DNA of 64,000 nucleotides. Origin: Moniliophthora roreri. Lineage: Eukaryota > Basidiomycota > Agaricomycetes > Agaricales > Marasmiaceae. Shown piece after piece: positions 47,780 to 60,031 of the stretch; the stretch's first letter is position 1; the number at the start of each line of letters is the position of its first letter. The notes under the pieces are model-generated. The model did not search any database. It was not told where the DNA came from and was given only the letters and a program-made list of their open reading frames with translations. The position numbers and the translations under genes are program-made. The stretch covers positions 186,001-250,000 of the forward strand of contig LATX02000112.1 in assembly GCA_001466705.2 (NCBI GenBank), written 5' to 3'.

Positions 47780-48480
47780 CCTAGTGGCCAGACTCTGTGA
47801 CATCCAAATATTCCCTCTTTTAGCATCTCAGTCACTCATTTACTATTTCCTGAATTATCAGACATTATTTATATTTTTCTGTAGATATATTCTGTGGACT
47901 GTATATAAGGACAGCTAGATATTTGTATATACTCAAGTAACTCTGCCCCCTCTGATTGTGAATACATGATGAGTTTGTTTGGTGTATAATTGTGTGTACC
48001 ATTCCAGTTTTGCTTTCTCACTTCAGGCCCTGGAGATTGGTCCTGAGTGACTCCAGAGAGATAGAAATCTGATAACAAACTTGTGTCATAAGAGACAAAG
48101 AGTAACATCTTTAGTGCACTTGGCACTTTTCTAAGAGACACTTTACACCAAGAAGCCTTGGGCACTTGGAGTGTGGCCTGTGTGTGTATCAGGTTGTGAC
48201 ACACTTAGAGTCTTAGCAAAGAGTGTGCCTGTGCTGAGCTCTTTGTAGAAATTGGTCTAGGACCTTTTCCAGTATGCTGTGTACTGTAGTTGTCTTAAAG
48301 AAGTCTTGAACTCCATAGGGTCAGACTATATCGGCTACCAAGTCTTTGTACAGGACTGTAGCTCTTGTGTTTGTGCTTTGTGCACTCTGTTCTTTGTGTT
48401 TTGTATGTGTGTTGTGAAATAAACCCATTTTAAAACCCATCTATACTCCTTTGGAGGTGAACACTTCAAAGTAGAACACT
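47780..48480. repeat. LTR-like AT-rich remnant, second family member
   Basis: TGTGACATCC followed by an AT-rich stretch, a TATATAAGG box near 47904, a T/G-rich segment and an AATAAA signal near 48418. Arrangement resembles an LTR promoter with polyadenylation region. No partner LTR with matching ends was found. Confidence 0.35.
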
Positions 48481-48619
48481 TCAATAAGAGAGAATCAACT
48501 TAGCTAAGAGTTTTGTTGGCATTCTAAGTGCAGCAACTCTGATCATGTCAATCTACACTTGTACAACAACTTGAGATAGAACTTTTGGAGGTTATCTTTT
48601 AGATAGTTTCCACTAGTCT

Positions 48620-49145
48620 TATCTTAGATGGATTACCAGATCAACACCTCCAACCAGCTCTGAAACTGAAGGTGCAATGGTCTCTGGTGACACTCTTACA
48701 TTGAGGTTTTGCATTGAAGCCTTGGCTAGAGACTGTGGTCTCTTGAAGTGGCAGGCAGAATGCCTAATGAAAGTGGCAATGGTGAGTATTCAATATAGTA
48801 TCTTTGCTTGATAATGGTTTACCATTTCCTCAATCAGATTCCTTTGGAGCTTAGTGAATGTGTTTCTCTTTGGCAGATCATCATGTATCTGTGCATGATG
48901 GCATCCCATTTTGAGTGCCATAACTATTCTTTTGACAACAATGAGGTGTTGTATGGGTTCCAAGGAATCTTAAAGCAAATGTCAACAGTTTTGGAGAAGA
49001 GCTTTCACTTGACTCTAGAGCAGTCAAGTGACATTCATGCTCTGGCACAGTACAAGATGTGGGACCCATTCCATACCAAGCACCATACTCTTGGTGACAA
49101 TGTGTTTGTAAGTATCTTTGGTCTGCTGCTTGATCACTGCTGAGA
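48620..49145 (+). pseudogene. unrecognised spliced gene fragment
   Basis: A reading segment FCIEALARDCGLLKWQAECL is followed by a donor (GTGAGT at 48782), an acceptor before 48839 and the frame IPLELSECVSLWQIIMYLCM, reaching a further donor GTAAGT near 49110. Splice signals are intact but no start or end can be placed. Family not recognised. Confidence 0.35.
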
Positions 49146-49539
49146 GTACTTGGATAGAAGTACATTATGGCAAATCAAGAGGCTCTCAGGTTTGGGTCAG
49201 TCAGTACCATTCCAAGTCAGATGAAGGTGTTGCAGAGAGAGTGATGCAAAGGCAAGCTCAGTCCAGAACAGATTGAGGCAGCAAGTAAGTCTGAGTAATT
49301 TTTGTATGAGATACATGAGGCCTAATTCCTATTACCTTCACTTCAGCTTCAAGACAGCGTTGATGTGCCTAATTTTGGCCTAGACATGAAATCATGCACT
49401 TTTTGTGTCAAAAACTAGAGAAAAAGCCCAGAGTACATGTGATATTCACATGACTTGATACCCAGAAGCTCTAATACAGCATCTAAGCTTTAAGCACTGA
49501 GTCTAATAAGTCTAATAATTAACACTGTAACACAATTTA

Positions 49540-50640
49540 GATGAGGTTAGTAGACTATACTAGCCCTCTACATTACAGTGAAGCATCCCAGTGAGGGTTC
49601 TTAGTCAATAAAACAGGCCAGAAACCACTAATTCTGAATACAAAGGAATAGATATCAGTGGGATCCACAGTCTAAGTACACTAGATTGTTCACTTTGTGA
49701 TCCCATTGCATGATAATGCACCAATAGACTTAATGCTTCATTATTACTATCAAAACTAGTACACAGTTGGAACTTGTTCCTACACAGGGCTTCAAAGACA
49801 CTCAGGCAGATACAATAGCTTATCCAGGTGTATGCAGAACAATTGATGGGCAACACAGATACAATGGCCTATCTAGGTGTACACAGGATGATTGATGGGC
49901 AACAAGCATACAGGAGATCAATAATGACTCACAAGATTGTACATGGGACAGAAGGAAATTGAATGTGACAGTTGTCTAGACTGTGACATCCACCAATCCA
50001 ATGGTCAAAAGTGGCTACATGGAAGTAAACCAGCAGAAAGGGAAACATACTCACATATAAAGCTGGTCTAGAACCAGCAGCTACACAGAAGTAGCTATGC
50101 AGAAGAATCATTTGACCCAGCAATGCTCTGCACAGGGTCTAAAACATAATAAGTTGACTGTTTGGTCACCAAATATACCCAACATATTTAATTGCTATGT
50201 GGAATCAGACTTTTAGGCATGAACACATACAATTTATACCTTAAACTAGATCACACTCATTTATCTTTTATTTTGTTATTTCCAATTATCATTTTGTATA
50301 TAAAGAGCTGTACTTGTAGATGCAGGCTCGAGGACCAGCTGGTACTTGCATGTTATAGCCCTGTACAGCATCAATTTAGACCTCTACACAGCTTTGTAGA
50401 CCAAGTCTTCATGCACTTGCCAGTCAGTTGCTTCTAGTTGAGCCAAGATTCTTATATATCTTGCCTCACTGTATACATTCTTTTATACCAACCAATAAAC
50501 CACTCATTATAAAACCTATACTTTGGTACTTGAGTGCAACACTTAAGTCATTCTATTAGGTAGAGTCTTTAGACTCTTCAACCTTACACCAACCTAAGCT
50601 AGTCAATTGAAATATAAAGGGTTCTGTCCCCTTTTCACCT
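49540..50640. repeat. LTR-like AT-rich remnant, second copy
   Basis: Homologous to 42540-43400 in its first part. Later it has a TATATAAAGAG box near 50298 and ends with a GGGTTCTGTCCCCTTTTCA segment resembling GGATTCTGTCTCCTTTGAG near 44270. Likely another decayed LTR of the same family. Confidence 0.45.
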
Positions 50641-53280
50641 CAAATTGCACTTGAGATAGACTCAGTCTTCTAGTAGGCTTATACAGTGCTTTATCACTCT
50701 TAGAAGCCTCTATTGTGGGTTCTGGTGTGTTGTGTGTGTGTGTGGGTTTAGTAGCAGCTCTTAGTTGCAGAAGCCCTTTTAGAGTGCATTTTGGAGTGAA
50801 GATAGTGTGTAGCAGTTCTTCATAGAAAATAGAGTAACTGCCTCTTCAGTATGCAGGTTGGAAAAATGCAGACCTTGAAGTACTTCCTTCATCATTATGG
50901 CCCACAATATTCATACCCTGGAGCAATTGCATATCTTCAAGAGGCTGTGAGACTGAAAGTAGCTCTACAGGTTTGACTTCTTGACTTCTTTCAAACCAGG
51001 GTGCTCAATTGCTAGATGGATAGCAACAATAAATTGTTGATTATCTGAATAGTGTATGGCAAGAAGTGTTGAAGAAAGGGTGTGCAAGTAGAGCAGGACA
51101 GTGAGCAGAGTCCAGCTGTCACTGCCAGCAGCATCGCACTTGGCAGTGGTAGATGTGTCTTTGACTCACATTGTCAATACAGAGAATTGACCCTATAAGA
51201 CTTGCTTGTTGCTTGAGGTGATGTGCAAGTAAGAAAGTAGATTTGCTCAAGTACTGTAGCTAGTACAGGAAGGAGAGGAACTGAGGAGCTAAGCCTCATA
51301 CAGGTCTGCTTTCATACTATTCTACTGTTTGTATCATAAACAACTAATTCTACCAATGAGAGGATAAATAGTACAGACAATAAGTATCTAATTATAAACT
51401 ACTATTGTTCAGAATAACTAGGACAATAAGTAAATGGGAGCACTGCCTTTCCTGAGTCAATCTGAGTTCCTTTGACTCAAGCAGCTGTGGACTATAATTA
51501 TCCTTATTGTGTAGGACAATAGGATCTAAGAATACTAATCTTATTGTTCTAAGAATAGTTTCTTTATTGTCTTTGAGGCTGACTTAAACTGAGTCAAACT
51601 GCTTTGTAGATCTTGAGATCCATGGTCATGAATATCTGCTCATGGTTACATGAAGATCATGTGATGACTTCAGACTGTTTCAACAGGAAGAGCCTGTTCT
51701 TTAGAATGACCTAAAGATAATGTCATTGAAGAGTGTGAAAGTCAATGCAAGCAACCTATAAAGAAAAAGAAGACAACTAGTCCTGTTGGAGGTTGAGTGG
51801 CAAAAGGAGAGGACTTCTGGACCTTATACAATGATGATTTCATTAAGAAGGCAGAGACATATAGGTCAAAGATCACTATGATAGGATGGAAAGAGTAAGT
51901 TGGCATTCACTGCACATACATTCATCAACTCACCAGTATCTAGGTATATAACCAAGATCATCACTGAAGATCTAGCTGGCTTTCTTCAGTGTTCTCAGCC
52001 TCTCTTCTTTGTCACCTCTGGAAGGAAGAGGAAACAACCTGAGTCTTTTCCTCAGCAATTGCCTATCTCCAGTGCAGTTACTCAGCAAACAGACAGGCCT
52101 TTTGTTTCCTTCTCAGCAACTCCTATGACAGGCATTTTCAGCAGTCTAAATGGATATGGGAATGGCTATAGTGCAAGCTTTTATAGCAGCAATGATTTTC
52201 AAGGGTTCTTAGGCCTTCAAGGCCTGCAAGGTGGTTCTCAAGCCATTCAAGATGTTCAAGATGGTGTTCATGAGGGTCAATGCAGTTTTATGTCCACTGT
52301 GTTGTAGAAATGTCAATCTTTCCTCATGTACTGGTTGTAAGAAGATATGTTATATAGTACCTTTCATGATTATTGCCTTTTCCTTTGCTTGCTGAGCACA
52401 TCTTGAGATCTTTCATATATTTGCTTCTATGGATGCAACAGTCAGAATTAAGGCATGACTGCATATGTCAGGTTCAACTTCAACATTGATCAGGCTCCCT
52501 CCTCTGCATGAGTCTCAGTGCCCATCCTCCTTTGGGTAAAGCAAGATGGCATCAAGACATTAGCCACAAAGGTTATGGCTCAAGTTCACATTCAGAAGGT
52601 TCATAATGCCCTGAAACAATGTTCAAGGCTGGTGCTTCAGGTTTTGAGCACCACAGCAGTATCAAGTCTAGCAGTGCCCTTCAACTAAGGCCAACAGCAG
52701 CTCTCCATTGTGGTATGTCAATTGTTCAGCTTGAGGCAGGTGGTAGCTCAATTTTTTATAGGTTACTCATTTCTATGTCAAGTGTGTCTAGTGAAGGTCT
52801 TCTGTCACAACCTCTTAAATTGATCAAGTATTGTTCCCTTGCAGAGCAAGGAAATTGTTGATGCAACATTCAACCTGCTTAAGACATTTCTACCATAAGT
52901 ACTTGCAAGTGACTCAAGTCCATCAAACCTACTTCTCAATGAAATTGTTCCTTAATATGAGGTCCAAGTTGCTCAAAAAACATTTCTATCACATAGCCTC
53001 AAGTGCTGATCCTGTGTATCTGCTACCACAAGTCTTTTCACAGCAAGACCATTAAGGTATTATCACCAAATATGGAGTGGTTCAATTCCTTGTCAAATCA
53101 GCATTTACAAGTCCCTCTGCAGTTCTCTATGCCTTTCAAGAACAAGTTTCTGATCTGATATTCTAAGGGTACACTTACTGGTATCATGCCCATCTCATAG
53201 TAAGCAGCCTTCAGAATTTCCCTCAAATCATCTAAATGCAAAGTCTATCAACCACTGGAGCTATCATTCTGCAAGTCTCT
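50640..53280. other. CpG-poor debris with short open frames
   Basis: No recognised gene. A 135-codon frame at 51900-52307 (plus) has a Gln/Ser/Gly-rich C-terminal half with repeated GLQGLQGGSQ-like units, unlike any family I know. Frame 52619-52861 is likewise unassigned. Confidence 0.3.
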
Positions 53281-53284
53281 CAAT

Positions 53285-54360
53285 TTCATTAAGTACAATT
53301 CTCAAGCTATCTAAAGATTTTGTTGATGCAAGCTTCAAGCAGCTCAAGACTCTACCACAACAGTGTCAAGCACCAAGTCCCTCCAGTTATTTCAAGGCTA
53401 CAAAACATGGGGTCATGAATTGTCATGTTCTGCAACATTGGCAGCTGTACCACTGGAGCTCTTGTTTTTTTCTCAGGGTCTGTTAGACGCTAGAATTTTT
53501 GCTGAGCTAATCACTCCCAGGTATTGTGGGAACCAGTTATCCAGCTGCTGACATGCCAACTGGCAACTTGTCTTTTTCCTTCATCTTGTACCCCATATCC
53601 AATATACCTTCATTTCCTCAATGTCAACCAGTCTGAAGTGGAGTAGTGACAACAGTTGAGCTGCTTTGAAGCTAACAGTCTCAAGATGTGTACCCCAGTA
53701 GCTTAACAGCCTTTGAGATTACCAGGCGCAGTATATTCCATATGTGTTGGATGGAGAAGACCTTGCACTTTTTGCTGCAATGGGAGAGGGAAAATCCACA
53801 TTTTTTTTGCATGCCTATATTATCAGTGTTTGGAGGTCATTGAAGTATAATTGGATTTGGATTTACAGGTACTGTCCAATTTCTGCAGAGTTTTTTTGAT
53901 CCTGTCATGTCTTTGGGCATTATATATGATTTGGTCACAAAATTAAGAGTATAACAAGGGTTTATTATGGGCTATGGATGCGAAACCATTCAAGATGGGA
54001 GTAGGATATAGAGGAACTGGCCATGGGAACTCATGATTAGCTCAGCAAAAATTCTACAGGCACACAACCCCTGGTTAAGTTCCAGACTACATACACACAC
54101 ATCACTTGTGATCATCAGTGTGTATCATCAGTCTGGTTCTCAAGACTAGCTCTTGTTCTGCAAGTCTCTCAATTACATCAAGTATGATTCTCAAGCTATC
54201 TAAAGATTTCATTGATGCAAGCTTCAAGTGGCTCAAGATGCCTACTGCAACAGTGTTGAGCACTGAGTCCCTCTGGTCATTTCAAGACTGCAAAACATGG
54301 GGTTGCAAATTGTCATGTTCTGCAACATTGGCAGTGCAGCTGCCAACACCTATTGTCCCA
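53285..54360 (+). pseudogene. helicase-like fragment flanked by a ~180-bp direct repeat
   Basis: Near 53755-53815 the plus strand reads LDGEDLALFAAMGEGKSTFF, a Walker A context like that of RecQ/DEAD-type helicases that agaric transposons often carry. No other helicase motif is intact. On either side lie two direct copies of a ~180-bp segment (53285-53460 and 54175-54350) containing AAGCTATCTAAAGATTT and CTGCAACATTGGCAG, each readable as a degraded SKDFIDASFKWLK-like sequence. Confidence 0.35.
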
Positions 54361-55038
54361 CCAGTGAAGATGTCAAAGGCCCTTACTCCTGATCAGGACT
54401 TGTAGGTATGTATGGGTTGCTTTCAGTCATCACTAAACTGATGTTTTTTGCACTCTCACATTGGGTTCAATGGTGTGGACATGGTAACTTATCACAATAT
54501 TGGTTCTGGAAGTGAGCTGATGTGGTTTGTGGGTCTCACAACATGTGTCGACCATCACAGTGTGGTATAAGAGGATTGGTGATTATTGTGATTGGTAAGT
54601 GATCTGCTCATTGTGTCCTGAGTCTGATGATTGTTTAGCAATCATGTGAGCATCTCTAATGGTAAGAATAGAGGTTTCACAGTGGGACATGTATTAGTGT
54701 ATGTTCTGGGATGTATCAACAGGGATGATTGAATTGGAAGGAGTTGGGTCAAATGCTGCTAACAAGTCATGATTATACTTCTCATAAGTCATTTCCTAAG
54801 TTCTACACAGCCCAGCTAATAATAAAGTGATTTTTCTTGGTGAATTCTTATCATTCATAGCCCCTCACCCCTATGCTGAAGATGAGTGCCACAAACATTT
54901 AGAACAAATGGTATGGGATAATGACAGGTGACAACCATCAGCTCAGGTTCAGGTCAGATGGGGGCCTGGACCTGGGAAGTCTGCAGCGTTGAGATCCGAA
55001 ACAAGATGAAGCAGAAGCAATTCAATTACTGTTGGGAC

Positions 55039-55591
55039 TAAGGCTCCAACTGTACTATCTAGTATACTGTTTAAATATGGTTTCTACTGTATCTATATCT
55101 GTATAAGTATAGACCCCAGCTTCATTTTAAATATACAGTATAGTATACAGTGTAAACAGTTTAGATAGTAGATGAGACACGTGAATGCGGCGTGAATAAT
55201 TTATTGACATTGAACTATTACACACAACTCAGCAACTATAGTGTAAAGGTTGACAGTGATCTGTAATGAAAAATCTCGCTATTCCTGCAACGAGCATCTT
55301 GGTTAAACGTGTGTTTTCACAGTCAAGGCACATTTGTCAAGACCTTCAGAGTGCCCTGAAGGCTGAAACTCTGTGTGAAGCTCTGCTCAGTAAGGCCTGG
55401 GTCAAAAGTGGCCTTCTGGACATCAGTCCTCCCCCTCGAATAAGGCTTAAGCATGGTTCAAAGTCAGAATATATAGAGATCCCATAATATATGTATATAA
55501 ACAGTTTTAAACAATATCTATATGGTATACAAAGTGTTTATGTATAACTAGACCTCAGACCCTATACACATACAGTACGGTTGGAGCCTTA
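55039..55591 (+). mobile_element. short hAT element with 8-bp target duplication
   Basis: 553 bp. Terminal inverted repeats TAAGGCTCCAACYGTACT; flanks GTTGGGAC (55031-55038) and ATTGGGAC (55592-55599) match at 7 of 8 bases, as expected for hAT elements. The left copy of the duplication holds the empty site with a single GTTGGGAC (38146-38153). It encodes only a remnant of a hAT transposase. Confidence 0.92.
55266..55487 (+). pseudogene. hAT transposase C-terminal dimerisation domain remnant
   Basis: 73 codons beginning MKNLAIPATSILVKRVFSQS and continuing with RHICQDLQSALKAETLCEAL, the conserved C-terminal hAT dimerisation block (LAIPATSxxVERxFS...). The catalytic part is absent, so the element would need a transposase from elsewhere. 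Confidence 0.85.
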
Positions 55592-55879
55592 ATTGGGACG
55601 TATTAAATAGGTGATCGGCGTGCTGTCCACGTAGAGGGTGAAAGGTACCCACGGCAATGCCGCACGGAGGCTCTGAAGGATAATGAGAACAAATTTCGGA
55701 GGGCGCGCAATAAGCATATCAACATGCCTCTGCTAACCGAGTTCTTGTCCCTTGATGCCAATGGAGATTCTGACGCCCCTGGCAAAGCAAATGCCTACTC
55801 CGACTTTCACTACGCAATATTCGGGCCTTTTCGTAAACCTAGCGAGCTGGGAACTCCATAAAGTGTGAACGCCATGGGA

Positions 55880-57241
55880 TTATTGCATCCGTACGACCAC
55901 TGCCGGTGCCCCCGATTTGCTAGTTTTTGACTTCGGCGCAGTACTTGACCCAGAATTTGTTATCCCATAAACATCGGGATACCTCAGGGACTGCAAATTT
56001 GACGCCGAAGCAGCAAGACGGGACGATCCTCGGTCCGAAAGCGAAGAGGCCATGTCAGTGAATGTCAAGCCGACGGTATCTTGACTTTGTCCGTCCGGGT
56101 TATATTGCGACGATCCAGGAGGAAAGCGACTGGTTTTTTCGCAACGGGTATCAGAGGGTTGGGTGTAGTCGGAATCCTCGTTATCTTCAGAACGTCGACA
56201 CAAAGAGTAAAAGCTGGTAACAACGATGTGAACGTTGCAAACTAAGAGGGCTATAGCAGCCTGCGAAAGATGTGCCCTTTATAACCCGTTGCCTGATCAA
56301 GAATTTGAAGAAACACGTACCTCTATGTGGGTAGTGTAGTGATTCATGATACGATCGCGTTTCAGGGCATAAATATTATGCACCAAAGCCGCGACAAGAG
56401 TGAATGTGCTTGTGGTGAATAGAAACATCATGAGGTTGCGTTTTGCCGACGTCAAGTCCATGTACCACAATGCGTATAGCGGCATGCCGACCAAAAAGAC
56501 ACTCAATGCAATGTCCGCTGCCCGGAGTTGTCAGTCATGAAAGGTGAGGTCAGTAGAGGACTAACCAATAGTTTGGAACATTGCAATAGGGGTGGGGTCA
56601 GTGCAAAAAAGAGGGAATTCCTGATTGGGTGAAGTTGGGTTTGCACTACACATGCAGAGTTTGATGGTAATGAGAATCAAAGCAATGACGCCCGTAACCA
56701 CTGCCACAGGAGTACACCAATTTCGTAGTTTGCCAGGTGCTAGTATACGGCGTATCGAAACGCAAAGACTGATCCTAGTGGAACTAACAGTGAAGGGATT
56801 AGTCTTGGAAATTGGCGACCGAGAAAAACAGCCACGAACCCCATGATCAAGGTGAAGCTGAGGCTTATATACCACAATACAATACTCTGGCGTCGTTTGT
56901 ACTCTGGTGTACCAGCCGGAACCTCACGATCTGGAGGGAAGTATAATTGGTGAATTCAGGTCCATAACTCGGTCATAACACGACTCACCGAATTTGACTT
57001 TCAACCACAGGCAAATGAGCTCCCCTGCATCTAGCAAAAACGCTAAAAATGCCCAAGCGTCATCCCAGGAAAATCGCCGGATGCGATACCGGTGAGCCAG
57101 CCGATATGCAGTGGTCAGAAGCGCGACGCCATGAGCAATCGAGGATCCGACTGAAATAGAACAACTCGGAGTCAACGACCCAGGCGAGATCCAGCTATAA
57201 AAAGGACACTTACTACGCAGACCTGAAAGAGACGATTGCAT
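55880..57241 (-). CDS. seven-TM-type integral membrane protein, paralog 4
   Basis: Intact sister of the damaged gene at 38421. Exons 57241-57214, 57150-56989, 56930-56840, 56783-56566, 56517-56321 and 56260-55880 give 358 aa. Motifs: SSIAHGVALLTTAYRLAHRY, RRFSWDDAWAFLAFLLDAGE, TPEYKRRQSIVLWYISL, TRISLCVSIRRILAPGK, VVTGVIALILITIKLCMC, ADIALSVFLVGMPLYALWY, MDLTSAKRNLMMFLFTTS, LLVCNVHIVVTSFYSLC, and a Ser/Thr/Asp-rich tail ending VVVRMQ. Exon phases equal those of the paralog at 36369. Role unknown; a receptor-like function is only a guess from topology. Confidence 0.78.
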
Positions 57242-57942
57242 AGAACCAAGACCGAGGCGCTGTGTCTGCGAGATTTTCTTCGTCCTTGTTCCTGATCGAC
57301 GGCGCGCTACTAGAATATTAATCCCCCAGAGTCAGAACTTGGGGATACAAGTGGAGGAAACAAGTGGAGATGAGTGGCCGTCGGTAAGCTGTTATGGAAT
57401 CGTCGTTGCAATATTTTACGACCAGAGAACTTGACATGGTCGACAGGGTCGGGTCGAACTGTTCGGTCAAGGTACATAATTCGGGGCGGCTTGTGAATGA
57501 ACTCGAGAGTCGAGACCCCAACAGAACTTCATTATACGTCATCGAGATCAAATCACTAGTCACCGACAGCTCTATTTAGACAAATCAAATGAATGGTGCC
57601 GCTTCAGGTTGAAGATGTATGAGGAATTTTTGAGCCGTTACTAGGTAGCTACAGGTTGGCAGGACAGTGCTTGAGTAGCGAGGTTTCCTTCGATAGATCT
57701 AGAGAATCCGCAGTTGAGATAAGTATAGGCTGGGACTCAGTTTTGCCGGGAGAGAGGGCCTTGAATTTGTCTTGAATTACTAGACATGAGCGATTGTTAC
57801 GGGACTAGGAGACTACGTTGATGGTGGTATGAGAAAAAGTCGGAGTAGTCAGGTACTGGTAACCGTCTGAGCCCGCGGCCTATGTACCAACTACGACCAA
57901 CAACAGCCATTAATATTCCTAGGCATACTTGGCTGCACTAAT

Positions 57943-59168
57943 ATGAAGACAGATCTCATCGGAAATACCACGGTCTAGTTAGCCGAGACGTACGTCGTAG
58001 TTGTAGTTGTACTTTTGACGTGCGTACGTTGTGCATGCGTGAATTCCTCACTTATCACGGCATCTCCCTTATTTGGACAACGTCGGCCAGTCGGGGGAAT
58101 CCCGAGTCCCGCCATCAAACTTCCCGCACTAATTATTTTATCTCAGATGGTGAGGATTCTCTATAACTGTTATGGTGAGCTTTGGTCATATTAGAAAGGT
58201 TGTGGAGAGCCTCCATATTCTTCTCACCTGCAATCCTGAAAATCATCTGTTTGAACCTCCACAACAGCTTCCATTCCTGAATCCTGTGCCCTGGCACAAA
58301 ACAATATCGTGGTATATCCATAAAAAAGCTAGTGTCCTATGCAAGGTGCAATGACTCTTATGCTTACAGTACCATCCCGTTGTGCTTGTAGGGCCACACT
58401 TCATTTAGTATGGGCCCGACTCTCCAGATTTATTGATATTATTTAAATCTCATCCATATATTGTCTGGTTGCCTGATGTCCAAGTCACTGTCTATTTATA
58501 CATGATATTTGACAATCTTAATCTTTTCTCCACTGGGCCCAAAGAAGTAAGAGCTGAATTTACACTGTCGGGCTCTTAAGTATCACACCTATAACTTGTG
58601 GATTGATTCTATGTATTGTGAATTATATCATGAGACACAGCTCATGAGTCATGTACTAGAAGCTTCATATCTCTTCTATCTAGCCAGAATAAATCAGTTC
58701 AGGCCACAGGTGCTTGATGGCGAGGGACTACCAGACATCCAAAGTGAATGCCAATGCAAGTAGTTGACTCAGGCATACATATACCACACTTCAGACCCAG
58801 ATTCTAATCAATATGATTACATAGCACTATTTCTACTTGGAACGATGACTGGGAAAATGGGAACGAGTGAGGAAAGTCTTCCAGCTTCCATGGATTTGCG
58901 ACGCGACGCGGCGAGTCACGCGGATCAGGTGATTGGCGTGCCTTATCCGGCCAGGTCGGCCGAGCTAGAAGCGATGACTGTGTGCATCAAAAAATACTCG
59001 CGTGCGCTCACCAAAAACACGAGAAGCTAGTGCAGCAAGAGAAAGAACACACACATGGACCATTTTCACGTACGACAAGACAGTACGAAGTACGTTTTGC
59101 ATCAAAAGTACGCGTATCACGTACATTTTCGGGGGCGGAATACAAATTCCGACGAAATCTGACGTTAT
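57943..59168. other. indel segment of the right duplication copy, partly CpG-poor
   Basis: About 1.2 kb absent from the left copy. The bases CACTA occur at both edges (57938-57942 and 59164-59168) but once in the left copy, so it is either an insertion with a 5-bp duplication or a deletion by microhomology in the left copy. The middle (about 58150-58760) is CpG-poor; the edges are CpG-rich. No TIR or coding family recognised. Confidence 0.45.
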
Positions 59169-59544
59169 ACACTAAAATTTGTATGACAGCATCAATCAGT
59201 CAATTAGATTGGCATTTGCACACACAATTCTTCATTTGGGACCAATAGTTATATGCTTCAAGTTCAAAGGATCCACGTAGCGTGGCATTGGAAAGCTGTA
59301 TGTATCGGGCAAATTCAAAGCTGAAGATATTTTGAAGCTTCGCTAGCGGTGAGTTTGCAAACTAGATGTTCTCGTCGTCGTCTTGAACACAAGTACTGGG
59401 AAAATGTACGGCGACGACGTTCAACTTGAAAGTCGCCGGCTCCGGCAATTTCTTCCGATGCTCTTGACACGACCCCGTTCGCCACTGGATCTACCCGATA
59501 ACAGCATTCTCCAGCTGCATTACCAACTTCTACAACAATCACTA

Positions 59545-60031
59545 TCCATATCGCAGTCAGACCATGTCCATATCGACAAATGGAGGTTTACCATTAGAAG
59601 AAGAAGGGACACCGTTGTAGACGGCTAACCCTTATGCGATATGCATTGAGCGCTCAGCGGAATGCCTTTCATCGCGGTCTTCCTTCGGTGGAAACGAGTT
59701 TACAGATTCCTGTCCGAGTTCTCGTCGGAGTCGCTGTTGGTGTCTCCTGGTGAAAGGGATCTCGTAGCCTCAATGCTTGCCCGGGGAGGGGCTGGTTGCT
59801 CTTGGATTCGTTCGACATCCTGCATTTCACGGTGGAGAGGTGGTAGCTGGATCCAAAGAAGAATAGCAAGCCATGTATCATTGCGCTCCGAGGTCAGTCG
59901 CAATTCATGACGTACTACTCAACTTGAGACTCAATGGTATCTCTTCCGTCGCCATTCCTTCTCCGAACGTCTCCTTTTCATTCCTGTCTATAAAAGCAAA
60001 AGCACAATAATATCAAGAAACAGACATACCA
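59545..60031. other. intergenic region
   Basis: About 0.49 kb upstream of the FMN enzyme gene, with normal CpG content. An 82-codon open frame at 59662 has no recognised features. Probable promoter and 5' UTR. Confidence 0.4.

Larger units (their letters stand above)
41020..54715. other. CpG-depleted repeat core between the duplicated segments
   Basis: About 13.7 kb almost without CG dinucleotides; for example I count none in 44461-44820. It holds decayed coding fragments on both strands, LTR-like AT-rich stretches, a minisatellite and short direct repeats. Composition changes sharply at both edges. No gene in it looks functional. Confidence 0.8.
54716..59544. repeat. segmental duplication, right copy
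   Basis: Direct repeat of 37831-41019, enlarged by a hAT element (55039-55591) and about 1.2 kb at 57943-59168. Its left end (54716-55038) has TG or CA where the left copy has CG; right of the hAT element the CpGs agree. It carries the intact version of the membrane-protein gene. Confidence 0.88.

Noticed and set aside
41020..54715. A giant cargo-carrying transposon (Starship-like) or novel gene cluster
   Set aside because: No tyrosine recombinase or intact cargo gene is visible, and contents are decayed repeats of mixed origin.
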